A stretch of DNA of 64,000 nt from Candidatus Hydrogenedens sp. (GTDB lineage Bacteria; Hydrogenedentota; Hydrogenedentia; Hydrogenedentales; JAEUWI01): contig WGMK01000006.1 of the NCBI GenBank assembly GCA_016125095.1, forward strand, positions 100,816 to 164,815, given 5' to 3'. Both the position numbers and the translations under genes were made by a program. The notes beneath the pieces are model-generated. The model worked only from the letters and a program-made list of their open reading frames with translations. It was not told the origin of the DNA and made no database searches. This document shows, in pieces, positions 1-9,592 of this stretch; position 1 is the stretch's first letter, and each line of letters starts with the position of its first letter.

Positions 1-2288
1 AGGCTTATCAAAATCTCGCCGCGCGGGCCTGGCGCCGCGGCATTAGGCTGGCGAGCGACATGGTGCCCAATCACGTCGGCATCTATTCGCGCTGGGTGGT
101 CGAGCATCCCGACTGGTTTATCCAGAGCAGCTATCCGCCCTTCCCCGGCTACACCTACAACGGGCAGGATCTCTCGCCCGACGGCCGCGTCAGCATCCAC
201 ATCGAGGACGGCTACTGGAACCACAGCGACGCGGCGGTGACCTTCAAGCTGCACGACCACCGCGACGGCCGCACGCACTATGTCTACCACGGCAACGACG
301 GCACGAGCATGCCCTGGAACGACACGGCGCAGCTGAACTACCTGCTGCCGGAAGTGCGCGAGGCGGTCATCCAGACCATCCTCTACGTGGCGAAGCGCTT
401 TCCCATCATCCGGTTTGACGCCGCCATGACGCTGGCCAAGAAACACTACCAGCGGCTCTGGTTTCCCAAGCCGGGCGACGCCGGCGCCATTCCTTCGCGC
501 GCCGAGCACGGCATGTCGCAGGAGGAATTCGACCGCGTGTTCCCGGCCGAGTTCTGGCGCGAAGTGGTGGACCGCGTGGCCGTCGAGGCGCCGGAGACCC
601 TGCTGCTGGCCGAGGCCTTCTGGCTGATGGAAGGCTACTTCGTGCGCACGCTGGGCATGCACCGCGTGTACAACAGCGCCTTCATGAACATGCTGAAGAT
701 GGAGGAGAACGCCAAGTACCGCCAGACGCTGAAGAACGTGCTGGAGTATTCGCCCGCGATTCTGCAGCGCTTCGTGAACTTCATGAACAATCCCGACGAG
801 GAGACGGCGGAATTCCAGTTCGGCAAGGGCGACAAGTACTTCGGCGTGTGCGCGCTGCTGGCCACGCTGCCCGGCCTGCCCATGTTCGGACACGGCCAGT
901 TCGAGGGCCTGACCGAGAAGTACGGCATGGAATACCGCCGCGCCTACAAGGACGAGCCGATCGACACGGGCCTCGTGCATCGCCACGAACGCGAGATCTG
1001 CCCGCTGCTGCGCCGCCGCCACCTGTTCAGCGGCGCCGAGAACTTCGCGCTCTTCGACTGGGTGGCGCCGGAAGGGCACGTGGACGAAAACGTCTACGCC
1101 TATTCGAACCGCGCGGGCAACGAGCGCGCGCTGATTATCTTCAACAATGCCTACAACGGTACCCGCGGCGTGCTGCATACCTCGACGGCCATCAACGAGG
1201 GCCCGGCCGAGGCGCCCCGCCTGCACCGTGTGCCGCTGGCCGAGGCGCTGGCGCTCGACACGGCGGAAAATTGCTACTACATCTTCCGCGACAACGCCGC
1301 CGGCCTTGAGTACATCGAGCATGCGGCGAGCCTGGCGGAGTACGGCCTCCACCGCGACCTTTCCGGCTATGGCTATGCGGCCCTGATTGATTGGCGCGCG
1401 GTGTACGACATCGATCATACCTGGGGCCGCCTGCATGGCGACTTGGCCGGGCGCGGCGTGCCGAGCATCGAGGACGCCTACATGGAGATGGTGCTCGCGC
1501 CCATCCTCGAGCCCTTCCGCGCCCTGCTGCGCGACGAGGTGCTCGGGCCCGTGGCTGCCGCCCCCCACGACTCCGAGGCCCGCGCGGCGCTGATGGTGCC
1601 GTACCGCGAATTCCTCGAGCGCACCGCCGAGCGCTGCGGCACCGCGCCGGATTTTGACCGCATCCTCGAGCACGCCCTCGACGACCTCGATCGGCTGGCG
1701 GCCTTTTGCGACAGTCCCTGGGCCGCGCCTTACGACGCCGTGAACGCCTTCATCGATCGCGTCATCATCGACCCCGAACGCGGACGTCGTGTGCTGGTGC
1801 TCGCCTCGCTGCTGCGTCATATCGGCGCCGTGGCCGAGCCGGAACACGCCGAGGCGATCAGCGCGGCGTGGATGCAGGAATGGTTTCTTACGCGGCAAAT
1901 CGCGCGGGCTTTCGAGGCCATTGAAATCGCCCCGTGGGACGCCGGCATGGATGCCCTGCTGGTGCGCCTGATGATCGCCCATGCGCCCGGCATGATGAAG
2001 CTGCAGGGCCGCGCGTGGGGTCCGCAGCTTGATCGCATCGTGCAAGACCCGGACGCCCTGCGCTTCCTGCAGGTGAACCGATTCAACGGCCGCCGCTGGC
2101 TGCGCGAGGAACAACTCGCGCGCCTGCTCGATATGCTGTTGCTGGCCGTGTGCGTGCGTGAAGCCGCGCCGGTGGCCGATGCCCGAGCTGGCGAAATCGC
2201 CCTCGCGCTGGACGATGCCGACACCATCCGCCTCGCCGCCAGCGACGTCGGCTACGACATGGACTGGCTCATCGAAACCCTCAAGTAG
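1..2288 (+). CDS. GH13 alpha-amylase family glycosidase, 5' end outside window
   Basis: The open frame runs from base 3, so the gene starts left of the window; the first ATG at 60 is internal to the conserved region 'LASDMVPNHVG'. The three catalytic residues of the GH13 barrel are visible: the nucleophile Asp (nt 417-419, in IIRFDAAMT), the acid/base Glu (nt 612-614, in LLLAEAFW) and the stabilising Asp (nt 795-797, in MNNPDEETA, in place of the usual NHD). About 450 further residues follow the barrel core, longer than a plain amylase, and this tail is mostly helical and unassigned. It likely acts on alpha-glucans such as glycogen or maltodextrin; the exact substrate cannot be read. It ends 26 nt before the next gene, so the two may be co-transcribed. 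Confidence 0.85.
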   Translation, partial: AYQNLAARAWRRGIRLASDMVPNHVGIYSRWVVEHPDWFIQSSYPPFPGYTYNGQDLSPDGRVSIHIEDGYWNHSDAAVTFKLHDHRDGRTHYVYHGNDGTSMPWNDTAQLNYLLPEVREAVIQTILYVAKRFPIIRFDAAMTLAKKHYQRLWFPKPGDAGAIPSRAEHGMSQEEFDRVFPAEFWREVVDRVAVEAPETLLLAEAFWLMEGYFVRTLGMHRVYNSAFMNMLKMEENAKYRQTLKNVLEYSPAILQRFVNFMNNPDEETAEFQFGKGDKYFGVCALLATLPGLPMFGHGQFEGLTEKYGMEYRRAYKDEPIDTGLVHRHEREICPLLRRRHLFSGAENFALFDWVAPEGHVDENVYAYSNRAGNERALIIFNNAYNGTRGVLHTSTAINEGPAEAPRLHRVPLAEALALDTAENCYYIFRDNAAGLEYIEHAASLAEYGLHRDLSGYGYAALIDWRAVYDIDHTWGRLHGDLAGRGVPSIEDAYMEMVLAPILEPFRALLRDEVLGPVAAAPHDSEARAALMVPYREFLERTAERCGTAPDFDRILEHALDDLDRLAAFCDSPWAAPYDAVNAFIDRVIIDPERGRRVLVLASLLRHIGAVAEPEHAEAISAAWMQEWFLTRQIARAFEAIEIAPWDAGMDALLVRLMIAHAPGMMKLQGRAWGPQLDRIVQDPDALRFLQVNRFNGRRWLREEQLARLLDMLLLAVCVREAAPVADARAGEIALALDDADTIRLAASDVGYDMDWLIETLK

Positions 2289-2314
2289 TCGCCGCCGTAA
2301 CCGGAGAATAACCC

Positions 2315-3352
2315 ATGAATCCGTTGGTTCGTATGCAGACGCAACTCCCCCAGGATGGCTCGCGGGTACGCTCGCCCTACCGGGGATTAGCGAATCGGGG
2401 CGGTCGGGCGAGCGTACTCGCGAGCCGCTGTCTCCTCGCGGCGGCCGCGCTTGTTGCCGCATTCGGCGCGGCGGCCCAGGCCGACGACAAGATCGTCATC
2501 GCGCACCGCGGGGCGAGCGGTTATCTGCCCGAGCACACGCTCGAGGCTTACGCCTTCGCTTATGCGCTCGGCGCGGACTACATCGAGCCGGACCTCGTGC
2601 GCACCAAGGACGGCGCGTTCATCTCCATGCACGACATCCACCTCGAGTCCACCACGAACGTGGAAGAGGTGTTTCCCGATCGCCACCGCGAAGACGGCAA
2701 ATGGTACGCCGCCGATTTCACCCTCGCGGAGATCAAGACCCTGCGCGCCGAGGAACGCCTGCCCAAGCGCTTCCCCCAGGGCGCATCCTCGTTTCAGGTG
2801 CCCACGCTGCAGGAAGTCATCGAACTGGTGCAGGGACTCAACGCCACCACCGGCCGCCACGTCGGCATTTACCCCGAACTAAAGTCCCCCGCGTTCCACG
2901 AGAAAGAAGGTCTCGCGATGGAGGCCGACGCGCTCGCCATCCTCAAGCAATACGGCTACGAGGGCCCCGACGCACTCTGCTACGTGCAATGCTTCGAGCA
3001 CCCGACGCTCAAGAAGATCCGCGAGGAACTCCACTCCGAGCTACCGCTGATAGCACTCGTGGCGGACCACAAGCTGATGGCGCACGTCATCACCGACGAG
3101 GGCCTCGACGAGCTCGCCAAGTATGCCAACGGCATCGGCCCGGACAAGGAACTGCTAACGAAAGACCCGACGCTGGTGGCGCGCGCGCACGCCCACGGCC
3201 TCAAGGTGCACCCCTACACCGTCCGCCGCGACCAGAAGCCCAGCCGCTACGACACCACCGCCGACGAGTATCACTACATCCTCGTCGAGCAAGACGCCGA
3301 CGGCCTCTTCAGCGACTTCCCCGACGACGCCGTGAAAGCCCTCGGCCGGTAG
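2315..3352 (+). CDS. glpQ: Exported glycerophosphodiester phosphodiesterase
   Basis: Hydrolyses glycerophosphodiesters to glycerol-3-phosphate and an alcohol, probably in the periplasm. The 345-residue product has a hydrophobic stretch at about residues 38-56 ending AAAQA, read as a signal peptide. The GDPD fold follows: HRG at 64-66, Glu91 and Asp93 (calcium ligands in IEPDLV), His106-Asp107, and late TVRRDQKPSRY. The ATG at 2315 has GGAG 12 nt upstream. The first ~36 residues are polar and Arg-rich, unusual before a signal sequence, and are encoded by an inverted repeat (2357-2426). The last 146 bp recur almost unchanged at 17393-17538. GlpQ-type assignment is firm at family level. Confidence 0.93.
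   Translation: MNPLVRMQTQLPQDGSRVRSPYRGLANRGGRASVLASRCLLAAAALVAAFGAAAQADDKIVIAHRGASGYLPEHTLEAYAFAYALGADYIEPDLVRTKDGAFISMHDIHLESTTNVEEVFPDRHREDGKWYAADFTLAEIKTLRAEERLPKRFPQGASSFQVPTLQEVIELVQGLNATTGRHVGIYPELKSPAFHEKEGLAMEADALAILKQYGYEGPDALCYVQCFEHPTLKKIREELHSELPLIALVADHKLMAHVITDEGLDELAKYANGIGPDKELLTKDPTLVARAHAHGLKVHPYTVRRDQKPSRYDTTADEYHYILVEQDADGLFSDFPDDAVKALGR
2357..2426. repeat. 21-bp inverted repeat inside the phosphodiesterase coding sequence
   Basis: Arms 2357-2377 and 2406-2426 are reverse complements with one mismatch in 21 bp, separated by 28 nt. The repeat lies in frame and codes for the odd Arg/Gly-rich segment between the start codon and the signal peptide. No ATG, GTG or TTG start was found between the repeat and the hydrophobic core that would exclude it. 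Confidence 0.85.
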
Positions 3353-3519
3353 ATTTCACCCGCGCCGAAACTAAATTCCACCTGGGCTCGACTTCGTAGT
3401 CTCCGGGGAATCCTTGCATCGTATGCGCGTAAACCGTCATGATCACGGGATCTGTGTGCCGCTGCCTGTTTCGGGCGGCGTTTTCCTTGTTTAAGTGCTG
3501 TGTTTTCAGGAGTCCGACC

Positions 3520-6500
3520 ATGAGCGAAAGTATCTTCGACCCCGTTCCGTCGCCGTTCAGTTTTCCTGAGGCGGAACAGGAGATTATCCGCTTCTGGAAG
3601 GACCGGGGCACGTATCACCAGAGCCTGAAGCAGCGTGCCGGGGCGGCGCCGTTCGTGTTTTACGAAGGGCCGCCGACGGCGAATGGCAAGCCGCATCCGG
3701 GGCATTGCCTCACGCGCACCATCAAGGACATCTTTCCGCGCTTCAAGACGATGGACGGCTACCTCTGCGAGCGCAAGGCGGGCTGGGACACCCACGGGCT
3801 GCCGGTGGAGATCGAGGTCTGCAAGGACCTGGGCATCATCGACGGCGGCAAGGAGGCCATCGAGGACTTCGGCGTGGCGGAGTTCAACCGCACCTGCATC
3901 GAGTCCGTGTTCCGCTATCAGCGCGAATGGGAAGAGATGACGGACCGCATCGGCTTCTGGGTGGACCTGGACCAGGCCTATGTGACGTATCACCAGAGCT
4001 ACGTGGAGAGCGTGTGGTGGGCGCTGCGCCAGCTGTTCGACCGCGGGCTGCTGTATCAGGGCCACAAGGTGGTGTGGTGGTGGGCGCAGGGCGGCACGGC
4101 GCTGTCGGCGGGCGAAGTGGGCGAAGGCTACCGCGACACCGACGATCCGGCCATCACGGTGGGGCTGAACCTGACCGAGGAGAGCACGAAGGCGCTGGGC
4201 CTGAGCCATGCGCCCGCGCGGCTGCTGGTGTGGACGACGACCCCGTGGACGCTGTCGAGCAACTGCGCCGCGTGCGTGGGGCCCGAGCTGGACTACGCCA
4301 TCGTGAAGGAGACGCTCGAGGACGGCTCGCACCGCTTCTCGATTCTTGCGGCAGGGCTGGTAGAGAAATACTTCGGCGAGGACGCCGACATCCTGCGCAC
4401 GCTGCCGGGCGCCGACCTGCTGGGCCTGCGCTACGAGCCGCTGTTTAATTACGCCACGCCCGACGCGCTGGAATCGCAGCAGCCCTCGGAGAAGCACTGG
4501 GTGGTTATCCCGGGCGACTTCGTGGATCTGTCCACGGGTACGGGCATCGTGCATATCGCCCCGGCCTTCGGCGAAGACGACTACCGCGTGTGTAAGGAAA
4601 ATGGCGTCGGCTTCCTGTGCTTCGTGCGCACCGACGGCAAGTTCGACGCGCGCGTGACGGATGTGGATCCCTTCGACGGCACGCCCATCGCGGGGCAGTT
4701 CTGCAAGGACGCCGACAAGGCGATCATCCGCGTGTTGAAGGAAAAGGGCGCGCTGCTCAAGCACGAGCAGTACCGCCACTCGTATCCCTTCTGCCCGCGC
4801 GCGGAGAACGATCCGCTCATCCAGTACGCCCGCGAGAGCTGGTTCATCAAGACCTCAGAGTTCATCGAGCACTTCCTGGCGAACAACAGCGGCATCGGCT
4901 GGCAGCCCGAGCACATCCGCGACGGCCGTTTCGGCGATTTCCTGGCGAATAACGTGGACTGGGCGCTCTCGCGCGAGCGCTACTGGGGCACGCCGCTGCC
5001 CATCTGGATTTGCGAGAAGACCGGCCACATGGAGTGCGTGTCGCAATACGACGAACTGCTCGCCAAGCCGGACGTGCAGGGCACGGAGCTGTGGCTGGAT
5101 GCCAAGGCGGCCAACCCGGAGCTGAACGAAAACCTGAAGATCCACAAGCCGTACATCGACGCGATCACCTACCAGAGCCCAAAGGATCCGACGGCCCGCA
5201 TGCGACGCGTGCCGGAAGTGATCGACGTGTGGTTCGATGCCGGTTCGATGCCTTTTGCGCAGTGGGGCTATCCGCACACCGAGGGTTCGAAGGAGAAGTT
5301 CGACGCGAACTTTCCGGCGGACTTCATCTCCGAGGCCATCGACCAGACGCGCGGGTGGTTCTATGCGCTGCTCGCCATCAGCACGGTGGTGCACGGTAAG
5401 ACGGAAGGCGGCTGGCCGCACCCCTACCGCAATTGCGTTTGCCTCGGGCACATCATGGGCGAAGACGGCCGCAAGCTGTCCAAGCGCCTGAAGAACTACA
5501 GCGAGCCGGCGCTCATCTTCGACAAGTACGGCGCGGACGCGTTGCGCTGGAGCTTCATCTCGAAGAACCCGCCGACGAGCAGCACCCGCCTGTCGGAGAA
5601 GCTGGTGGAGGAATGCCAGCGCGAATTGCTGATGCGCTGGTACAACGTGTTCAGCTTCTTCGTGATCTACGCGAACCTCGACGGATTCGACCCCGCAGGC
5701 GCGCCGGCCGAATTCCTGCGCGAGGCCGCCGCCGATCCTGCGGGTATTGCCGACAAGGCCGCGGCCGACGGCTCGCGCTGGCGTCCTGCCGATCAGCGCG
5801 GCGAACTCGATCGCTGGATCCTGCAGGAACTCGGCCGCACGACCCTCGAGGTGCGCGCGTCGATGGAGCGCTACGAGATCAACCCGGCCGCGCGCGCCAT
5901 CAATGTGTTCGTCGACGGCCTGTCCAACTGGTACGTGCGCCGCAGCCGCGCGCGTTTCTGGGCCAGCGACTGGTCGGTGGACAAGGCCGATGCCTACTGG
6001 ACGCTCTACGAGTGCCTGCTGAAGCTGTCGCGCCTGGCTGCGCCCTTCGTGCCGTTCTTCTCGGACTACACCTGGCAGCACCTGGTGAAGCCGCTGACGC
6101 CGCTCGGCGCGGCGGAGAGCGTGCACCTGGCCACGTATCCGCAGGCCGACGCCGCCGCGCTCGATTCGCGCCTGCTGGACGAGATGGAAGCCACCCGCGA
6201 GGCGGTAACGCTCGGCCTGAGCGCGCGCCGCGTGGAGAACATCAAGGTGCGCCAGCCGCTCGAGCAGTGCGAGATCGTCGTGGCCGACGAGCGCATGAAG
6301 GACGGCCTTTACCGCCACCTCGAGCTAATCCAGGAAGAGCTGAACATCAAGAATGTGAACTTCTCCGACGCGCCCGAAGACTACGTGTCCTATGCCGTCA
6401 AGCCCAATTTCAAGGTGCTGGGCCCGAAGTTCGGCAAGCAGATCAAGGCGCTCGGCGCGGTGCTTGCGAAGGCCGACGGCGCGGCGCTGAACGCGCAGTT

Positions 6501-6915
6501 GCAAGAGGGCGCCATCAAGCTGGACCTCGAGGGCGAGGCGGTTGAGCTGGGTCCCGACGACGTCGAAGTGCGCCTGACTCCGAAGGAAGGCTTCGCCGCC
6601 GCGCAGGGCAAGCGCATGGTGGTGGTCATCTCCACGGAGATCACCGAGGAACTCCGCCGCGAGGGTCTCATGCGCGAGTTCGTGCGCCTGGTGCAGGACA
6701 TCCGCAAGGAGCAGGAGCTGGCCTACGACGCGCGCATCGACGTGTACGTGCACACGACCGACACGATGCTGGCGGGCGTGGTGGACCAGTTCAAGCACAC
6801 CATCATGGGCGAGACCCTGGCCGAGAGCATCAGCATGGCGAAGGAGCCGGGCGGCAACGCCAAGGAATGCAGCATCGAAGACAGCCAGCTCCAGCTGACC
6901 GTGGTGGCGCGCTAA
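3520..6915 (+). CDS. ileS: Isoleucyl-tRNA synthetase, long class
   Basis: Charges tRNA-Ile with isoleucine in the cytoplasm. The start ATG at 3520 is chosen because AGGAG lies 8 nt upstream and the product then begins MSESIFDPVP; the frame is open further upstream but without a signal. At 1131 residues it is longer than the ~940-residue E. coli enzyme. Class I signatures are HPGH at residues 59-62 (HIGH) and KLSKR at 652-656 (KMSKS). The editing domain lies between, and IDVWFDAGSMPFAQWG precedes the second motif. The C-terminal third carries the anticodon-binding domain and an extended tail, as in eukaryote-like IleS proteins. No T-box leader is visible in the 167 nt upstream. A membrane-protein gene follows within 5 nt. 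Confidence 0.96.
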   Translation: MSESIFDPVPSPFSFPEAEQEIIRFWKDRGTYHQSLKQRAGAAPFVFYEGPPTANGKPHPGHCLTRTIKDIFPRFKTMDGYLCERKAGWDTHGLPVEIEVCKDLGIIDGGKEAIEDFGVAEFNRTCIESVFRYQREWEEMTDRIGFWVDLDQAYVTYHQSYVESVWWALRQLFDRGLLYQGHKVVWWWAQGGTALSAGEVGEGYRDTDDPAITVGLNLTEESTKALGLSHAPARLLVWTTTPWTLSSNCAACVGPELDYAIVKETLEDGSHRFSILAAGLVEKYFGEDADILRTLPGADLLGLRYEPLFNYATPDALESQQPSEKHWVVIPGDFVDLSTGTGIVHIAPAFGEDDYRVCKENGVGFLCFVRTDGKFDARVTDVDPFDGTPIAGQFCKDADKAIIRVLKEKGALLKHEQYRHSYPFCPRAENDPLIQYARESWFIKTSEFIEHFLANNSGIGWQPEHIRDGRFGDFLANNVDWALSRERYWGTPLPIWICEKTGHMECVSQYDELLAKPDVQGTELWLDAKAANPELNENLKIHKPYIDAITYQSPKDPTARMRRVPEVIDVWFDAGSMPFAQWGYPHTEGSKEKFDANFPADFISEAIDQTRGWFYALLAISTVVHGKTEGGWPHPYRNCVCLGHIMGEDGRKLSKRLKNYSEPALIFDKYGADALRWSFISKNPPTSSTRLSEKLVEECQRELLMRWYNVFSFFVIYANLDGFDPAGAPAEFLREAAADPAGIADKAAADGSRWRPADQRGELDRWILQELGRTTLEVRASMERYEINPAARAINVFVDGLSNWYVRRSRARFWASDWSVDKADAYWTLYECLLKLSRLAAPFVPFFSDYTWQHLVKPLTPLGAAESVHLATYPQADAAALDSRLLDEMEATREAVTLGLSARRVENIKVRQPLEQCEIVVADERMKDGLYRHLELIQEELNIKNVNFSDAPEDYVSYAVKPNFKVLGPKFGKQIKALGAVLAKADGAALNAQLQEGAIKLDLEGEAVELGPDDVEVRLTPKEGFAAAQGKRMVVVISTEITEELRREGLMREFVRLVQDIRKEQELAYDARIDVYVHTTDTMLAGVVDQFKHTIMGETLAESISMAKEPGGNAKECSIEDSQLQLTVVAR

Positions 6916-6919
6916 GGTG

Positions 6920-7597
6920 ATGGACGACAATGCTGTCGCCACTGCGGGGCACCTGCCGCGGCTGGCCTATTGGCTGGGTCTGTTCGCCGCAGGCTTCGGC
7001 TATGTGGCCTTCGTGCTCTGCCGCCGCGATACGCCGATTTCCGGTCCCGAGGACTTTCCGCTCGAGTTCTGGAAGCTGCTGGCGGTGGGCATTGCGCTCT
7101 ACGCCATCAGCGCGAACCGCACGCTCAAGCCCTTCGGCGCGCCCGGCGGCACACTGTGGAACTTGGCTGGATTCGGCATTCCCTTCTTCCTCATGCTCCA
7201 TTGGGAATACGTGGGCCAGACTTTCCCGTGGCTGAACCATTCGCTGACGCCTTGGGCCTTCAAACGCATGACCCCGGCGTCCATCGCGGTGTTCGCCAGC
7301 GGGACGCTGCTGGTCACGTTTATCGCGCTCTACCACGGGCGGCTGGCCTGGAAAGAGCGGATTCTGCGTCCCTACACCGGCAGCTTCGCGGCCCTGCTGG
7401 CGGCGGTCGTGCTCATCACCTTCGTGCTGCAGCGCACGCACTATCCCCATATCCACCATTGGTTTATCGGGATCATGTTCATTCCCTGGCTGCGCTTTCC
7501 GCACCCGCTTACGCTGGTCTGCCTGGGCCTGAGTTCCGGCTTGTTTGTCGAAGGCGCGGCCCGTTGGGGCATGGATACCCTCTGGTATCCGCGTTAA
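6920..7597 (+). CDS. Multipass membrane protein with His-rich loop
   Basis: Unknown function. The 225-residue product has about six hydrophobic segments (roughly residues 13-35, 53-70, 84-105, 120-140, 155-175, 195-215) and a conserved-looking loop HYPHIHHWFIG before the last ones. The His pairs could bind metal, but no family was recognised. The ATG at 6920 directly follows an in-frame GTG at 6917; either could be used, and the gene begins 4 nt after the ileS stop, so it probably depends on the same message. Confidence 0.75.
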   Translation: MDDNAVATAGHLPRLAYWLGLFAAGFGYVAFVLCRRDTPISGPEDFPLEFWKLLAVGIALYAISANRTLKPFGAPGGTLWNLAGFGIPFFLMLHWEYVGQTFPWLNHSLTPWAFKRMTPASIAVFASGTLLVTFIALYHGRLAWKERILRPYTGSFAALLAAVVLITFVLQRTHYPHIHHWFIGIMFIPWLRFPHPLTLVCLGLSSGLFVEGAARWGMDTLWYPR

Positions 7598-7618
7598 ACC
7601 GCGCATTTCCGCCGCGCA

Positions 7619-7648
7619 TTGACGCTATTTCACGGCCTTTGTTACGAT
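7619..7648 (+). promoter_or_regulatory. Candidate sigma70-type promoter
   Basis: TTGACG at 7619-7624 and TACGAT at 7643-7648 are 18 bp apart. The expected start of transcription, about 7 nt downstream, falls on the GTG at 7655, so the following message could be leaderless. No Shine-Dalgarno sequence is visible before that GTG. Confidence 0.4.
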
Positions 7649-7654
7649 TCTCTC

Positions 7655-8383
7655 GTGGCCGACACAACCTTGAATAAGCCGATGCGCTTTGCGCTCGCGG
7701 TGTTGGTGGGTGTGGCGCTGGGCGCCGCGCTCGGCTGGTCCGTCATTCATTATGTGAACCTGGTGAAAACCGAATCCGAGCCGGAGCCGCCCAAGCCGGT
7801 CGAGGCGTCCATGTACGCTGCCGAGCCGAACCGGGTGCCGGTGAAGAGCGGAACGATAGAGAACGAGGCGTGGCATTACGCGCAGGCGGTGCAGCGGGGC
7901 GACTGGGACGACGTGATGCGCCGGGTGCCCTGGATGCTCGAACGGCTGACACACGCAGAGTTGAATGAAGGGGGACAAGCGGCGCGCGACGCCGCGCGCG
8001 AGGAACTTATCGCGCGGATGGAGGATCGGAGTCCCAGCAGCGTGGACAACCAGCTGCTGGCCGAGGGCGTCGAGGACTGGTTCGTATTTTCGCCGTATTG
8101 TACGATGGCAGCGGAATCGGTAGATGCGGGGCGCCGCGACCTGGAGGCCCCGGCCGACAGCCGCACGTGGATTCGGGTGACGTATGACAGCCCGATCACA
8201 GCGCTGCGGGATTCGTTGAATCTGCCGATTCACTCGCTGCTGGCGGGGGTGAACACGAGCGCCTCGGGCGGGGTGCTCAAGGCGAACGTCATTGGCAACC
8301 TGGACATAGACTTGGAGTCGATACAGTATTTTGCAGGACCGGGAGCAGCAAGCGAACCAGGAGGAGCAGGACATGAGCCGTGA
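7655..8383 (+). CDS. Membrane-anchored protein of unknown function
   Basis: About 242 residues from the GTG at 7655 (an ATG at 7682, product beginning MRFALAVLV, is an alternative). One N-terminal membrane segment (about residues 11-30) is followed by a soluble part with paired Trp/Arg motifs (WHYAQAVQRGDWDDVM, WMLERL) and no recognised domain. It is likely exported and tethered. It overlaps the next small gene by 11 nt, so translation may be coupled. Confidence 0.7.
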   Translation: MADTTLNKPMRFALAVLVGVALGAALGWSVIHYVNLVKTESEPEPPKPVEASMYAAEPNRVPVKSGTIENEAWHYAQAVQRGDWDDVMRRVPWMLERLTHAELNEGGQAARDAAREELIARMEDRSPSSVDNQLLAEGVEDWFVFSPYCTMAAESVDAGRRDLEAPADSRTWIRVTYDSPITALRDSLNLPIHSLLAGVNTSASGGVLKANVIGNLDIDLESIQYFAGPGAASEPGGAGHEP

Positions 8384-8537
8384 TGAGAAGCTGGGCCTCG
8401 GCGCCGTGATTCTGATGTTTCTGCTTGCGTTCGCGATTCTTTTCTACACGATTACCCCTGCCGGCACCCACAAGGGCGACGCCTCCGACAGCGTGATTGT
8501 GCAGCAGCGCATCAAGAACCTCGAAAAGAGCAAATAA
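8373..8537 (+). CDS. Small single-span membrane protein, 54 aa
   Basis: The ATG at 8373 is preceded by a strong AGGAGGAG (8359-8366), which fixes the start inside the end of the upstream gene. The product has a short charged head (MSRDEK), one membrane span (about residues 10-27) and a polar tail ending in Lys. It is not a recognised family. Placement between an unknown anchored protein and a cell-wall amidase suggests an envelope role, by context only. Confidence 0.72.
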   Translation: MSRDEKLGLGAVILMFLLAFAILFYTITPAGTHKGDASDSVIVQQRIKNLEKSK

Positions 8538-8542
8538 TTCCG

Positions 8543-9592
8543 ATGTTGTGCCGAATCCCTCGAATCCGCGCGCCGTGGACCGCGCTGCTGCTACTGTGCG
8601 CCGCGATGACTGCGCATGGCGAGACCCAACTCTTCCGCACCACAATCAACGGCATCCGCTACGCGCCCGAGGCGGCGGTGTACACGGCCGGCGAACTGCC
8701 CTACGTTTCCCTGTTCGACATCGCGGGGCAGATTGGCGGCTCGGGCAAGATTCTCTCCGACACCGAGGCGGAGATACAGGCCGCGGGCGGCCGCGCGGTG
8801 GTCACCTTCAATGCCGCCGAGGTAATGGTTGGGCTGAGCAGCTTCACCCTCGAGCATCCCATTCTGCGCTACGAAGACCAGGCGCTGGTGGCGCGCGACG
8901 AGGCTGCCAAGTTTTTCGACGACGCCTTTGCCGTCTCGCTGCTGGCCCTGCGCGAGGGCGACTCGGTGGAGCCAGAGACAGAAGCAGCGCCGGAACCAGA
9001 CCCCATGGCCGAGAACCCCGCGGTAATGCCGGGCGTTACGAGCGTGATTATCGATGCGGGCCACGGCGGAGGCGACGCGGGCAGCGTCGGGCCGGGCGGC
9101 ACGGCCGAGAAGGATGTGGCGCTCGCCATCGCACTGCGGCTGCGCGATGTCCTGGGCGAAACGCCGGGACTTACCGTGCACCTGAGCCGCGAAGAAGATC
9201 GCGAACTGACACTGCTCGAGCGCGTCAGCCTGATCAAGCAATATCCCGACGCCTCGATCATCAGCATCCATACCGGTGCGAGCCTGTCCGAGGCGGCGCA
9301 TGGCGTCGAGCTGTTCACCGTGGGTTCCGGCGACACGGCGGCCTCGGCCTCGAAAGGCCTGGCCGAGCGCCTGAGCGCCGCGATTTCCAAGCGGGTGGAC
9401 GCGCCCTCGCGGGGCGTGCGTACGGCCCCGTTGCGGCTGTTCCGCGAAGCGGCCATGCCGGGCGTGCTTATCGAGGTCGGCTGCCTCACCAATTCGTCGG
9501 AGGAGGAATTGCTCAAGACCGATAGCTACCAGCGGCTGCTGGCCCGCGGCATCGCCGACGGGCTGCAGGGCGCTGCCGGAGGCGATTCATAA
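8543..9592 (+). CDS. amiC: Exported N-acetylmuramoyl-L-alanine amidase (Amidase_3)
   Basis: Cleaves the lactyl-amide bond between N-acetylmuramic acid and the stem peptide in peptidoglycan. The 349-residue product has a signal peptide (about residues 1-26, ending AHG), a ~110-residue N-terminal domain resembling copper-amine-oxidase-like or AMIN modules, an acidic Glu/Pro linker (about 140-160) and the catalytic domain. Zinc ligands are visible: His174 (DAGHGG), Glu189 (AEKD), His243 (SIHTG), plus catalytic Glu311 (IEVGC). The usual SIHANA is SIHTGA here. Its stop overlaps the next start by one base, as in an operon with GerMN and MurI. Confidence 0.92.
   Translation: MLCRIPRIRAPWTALLLLCAAMTAHGETQLFRTTINGIRYAPEAAVYTAGELPYVSLFDIAGQIGGSGKILSDTEAEIQAAGGRAVVTFNAAEVMVGLSSFTLEHPILRYEDQALVARDEAAKFFDDAFAVSLLALREGDSVEPETEAAPEPDPMAENPAVMPGVTSVIIDAGHGGGDAGSVGPGGTAEKDVALAIALRLRDVLGETPGLTVHLSREEDRELTLLERVSLIKQYPDASIISIHTGASLSEAAHGVELFTVGSGDTAASASKGLAERLSAAISKRVDAPSRGVRTAPLRLFREAAMPGVLIEVGCLTNSSEEELLKTDSYQRLLARGIADGLQGAAGGDS

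Noticed and set aside
3353..3519. T-box riboswitch before ileS
   Set aside because: No T-box sequence, specifier stem or antiterminator could be found in the 167 nt.
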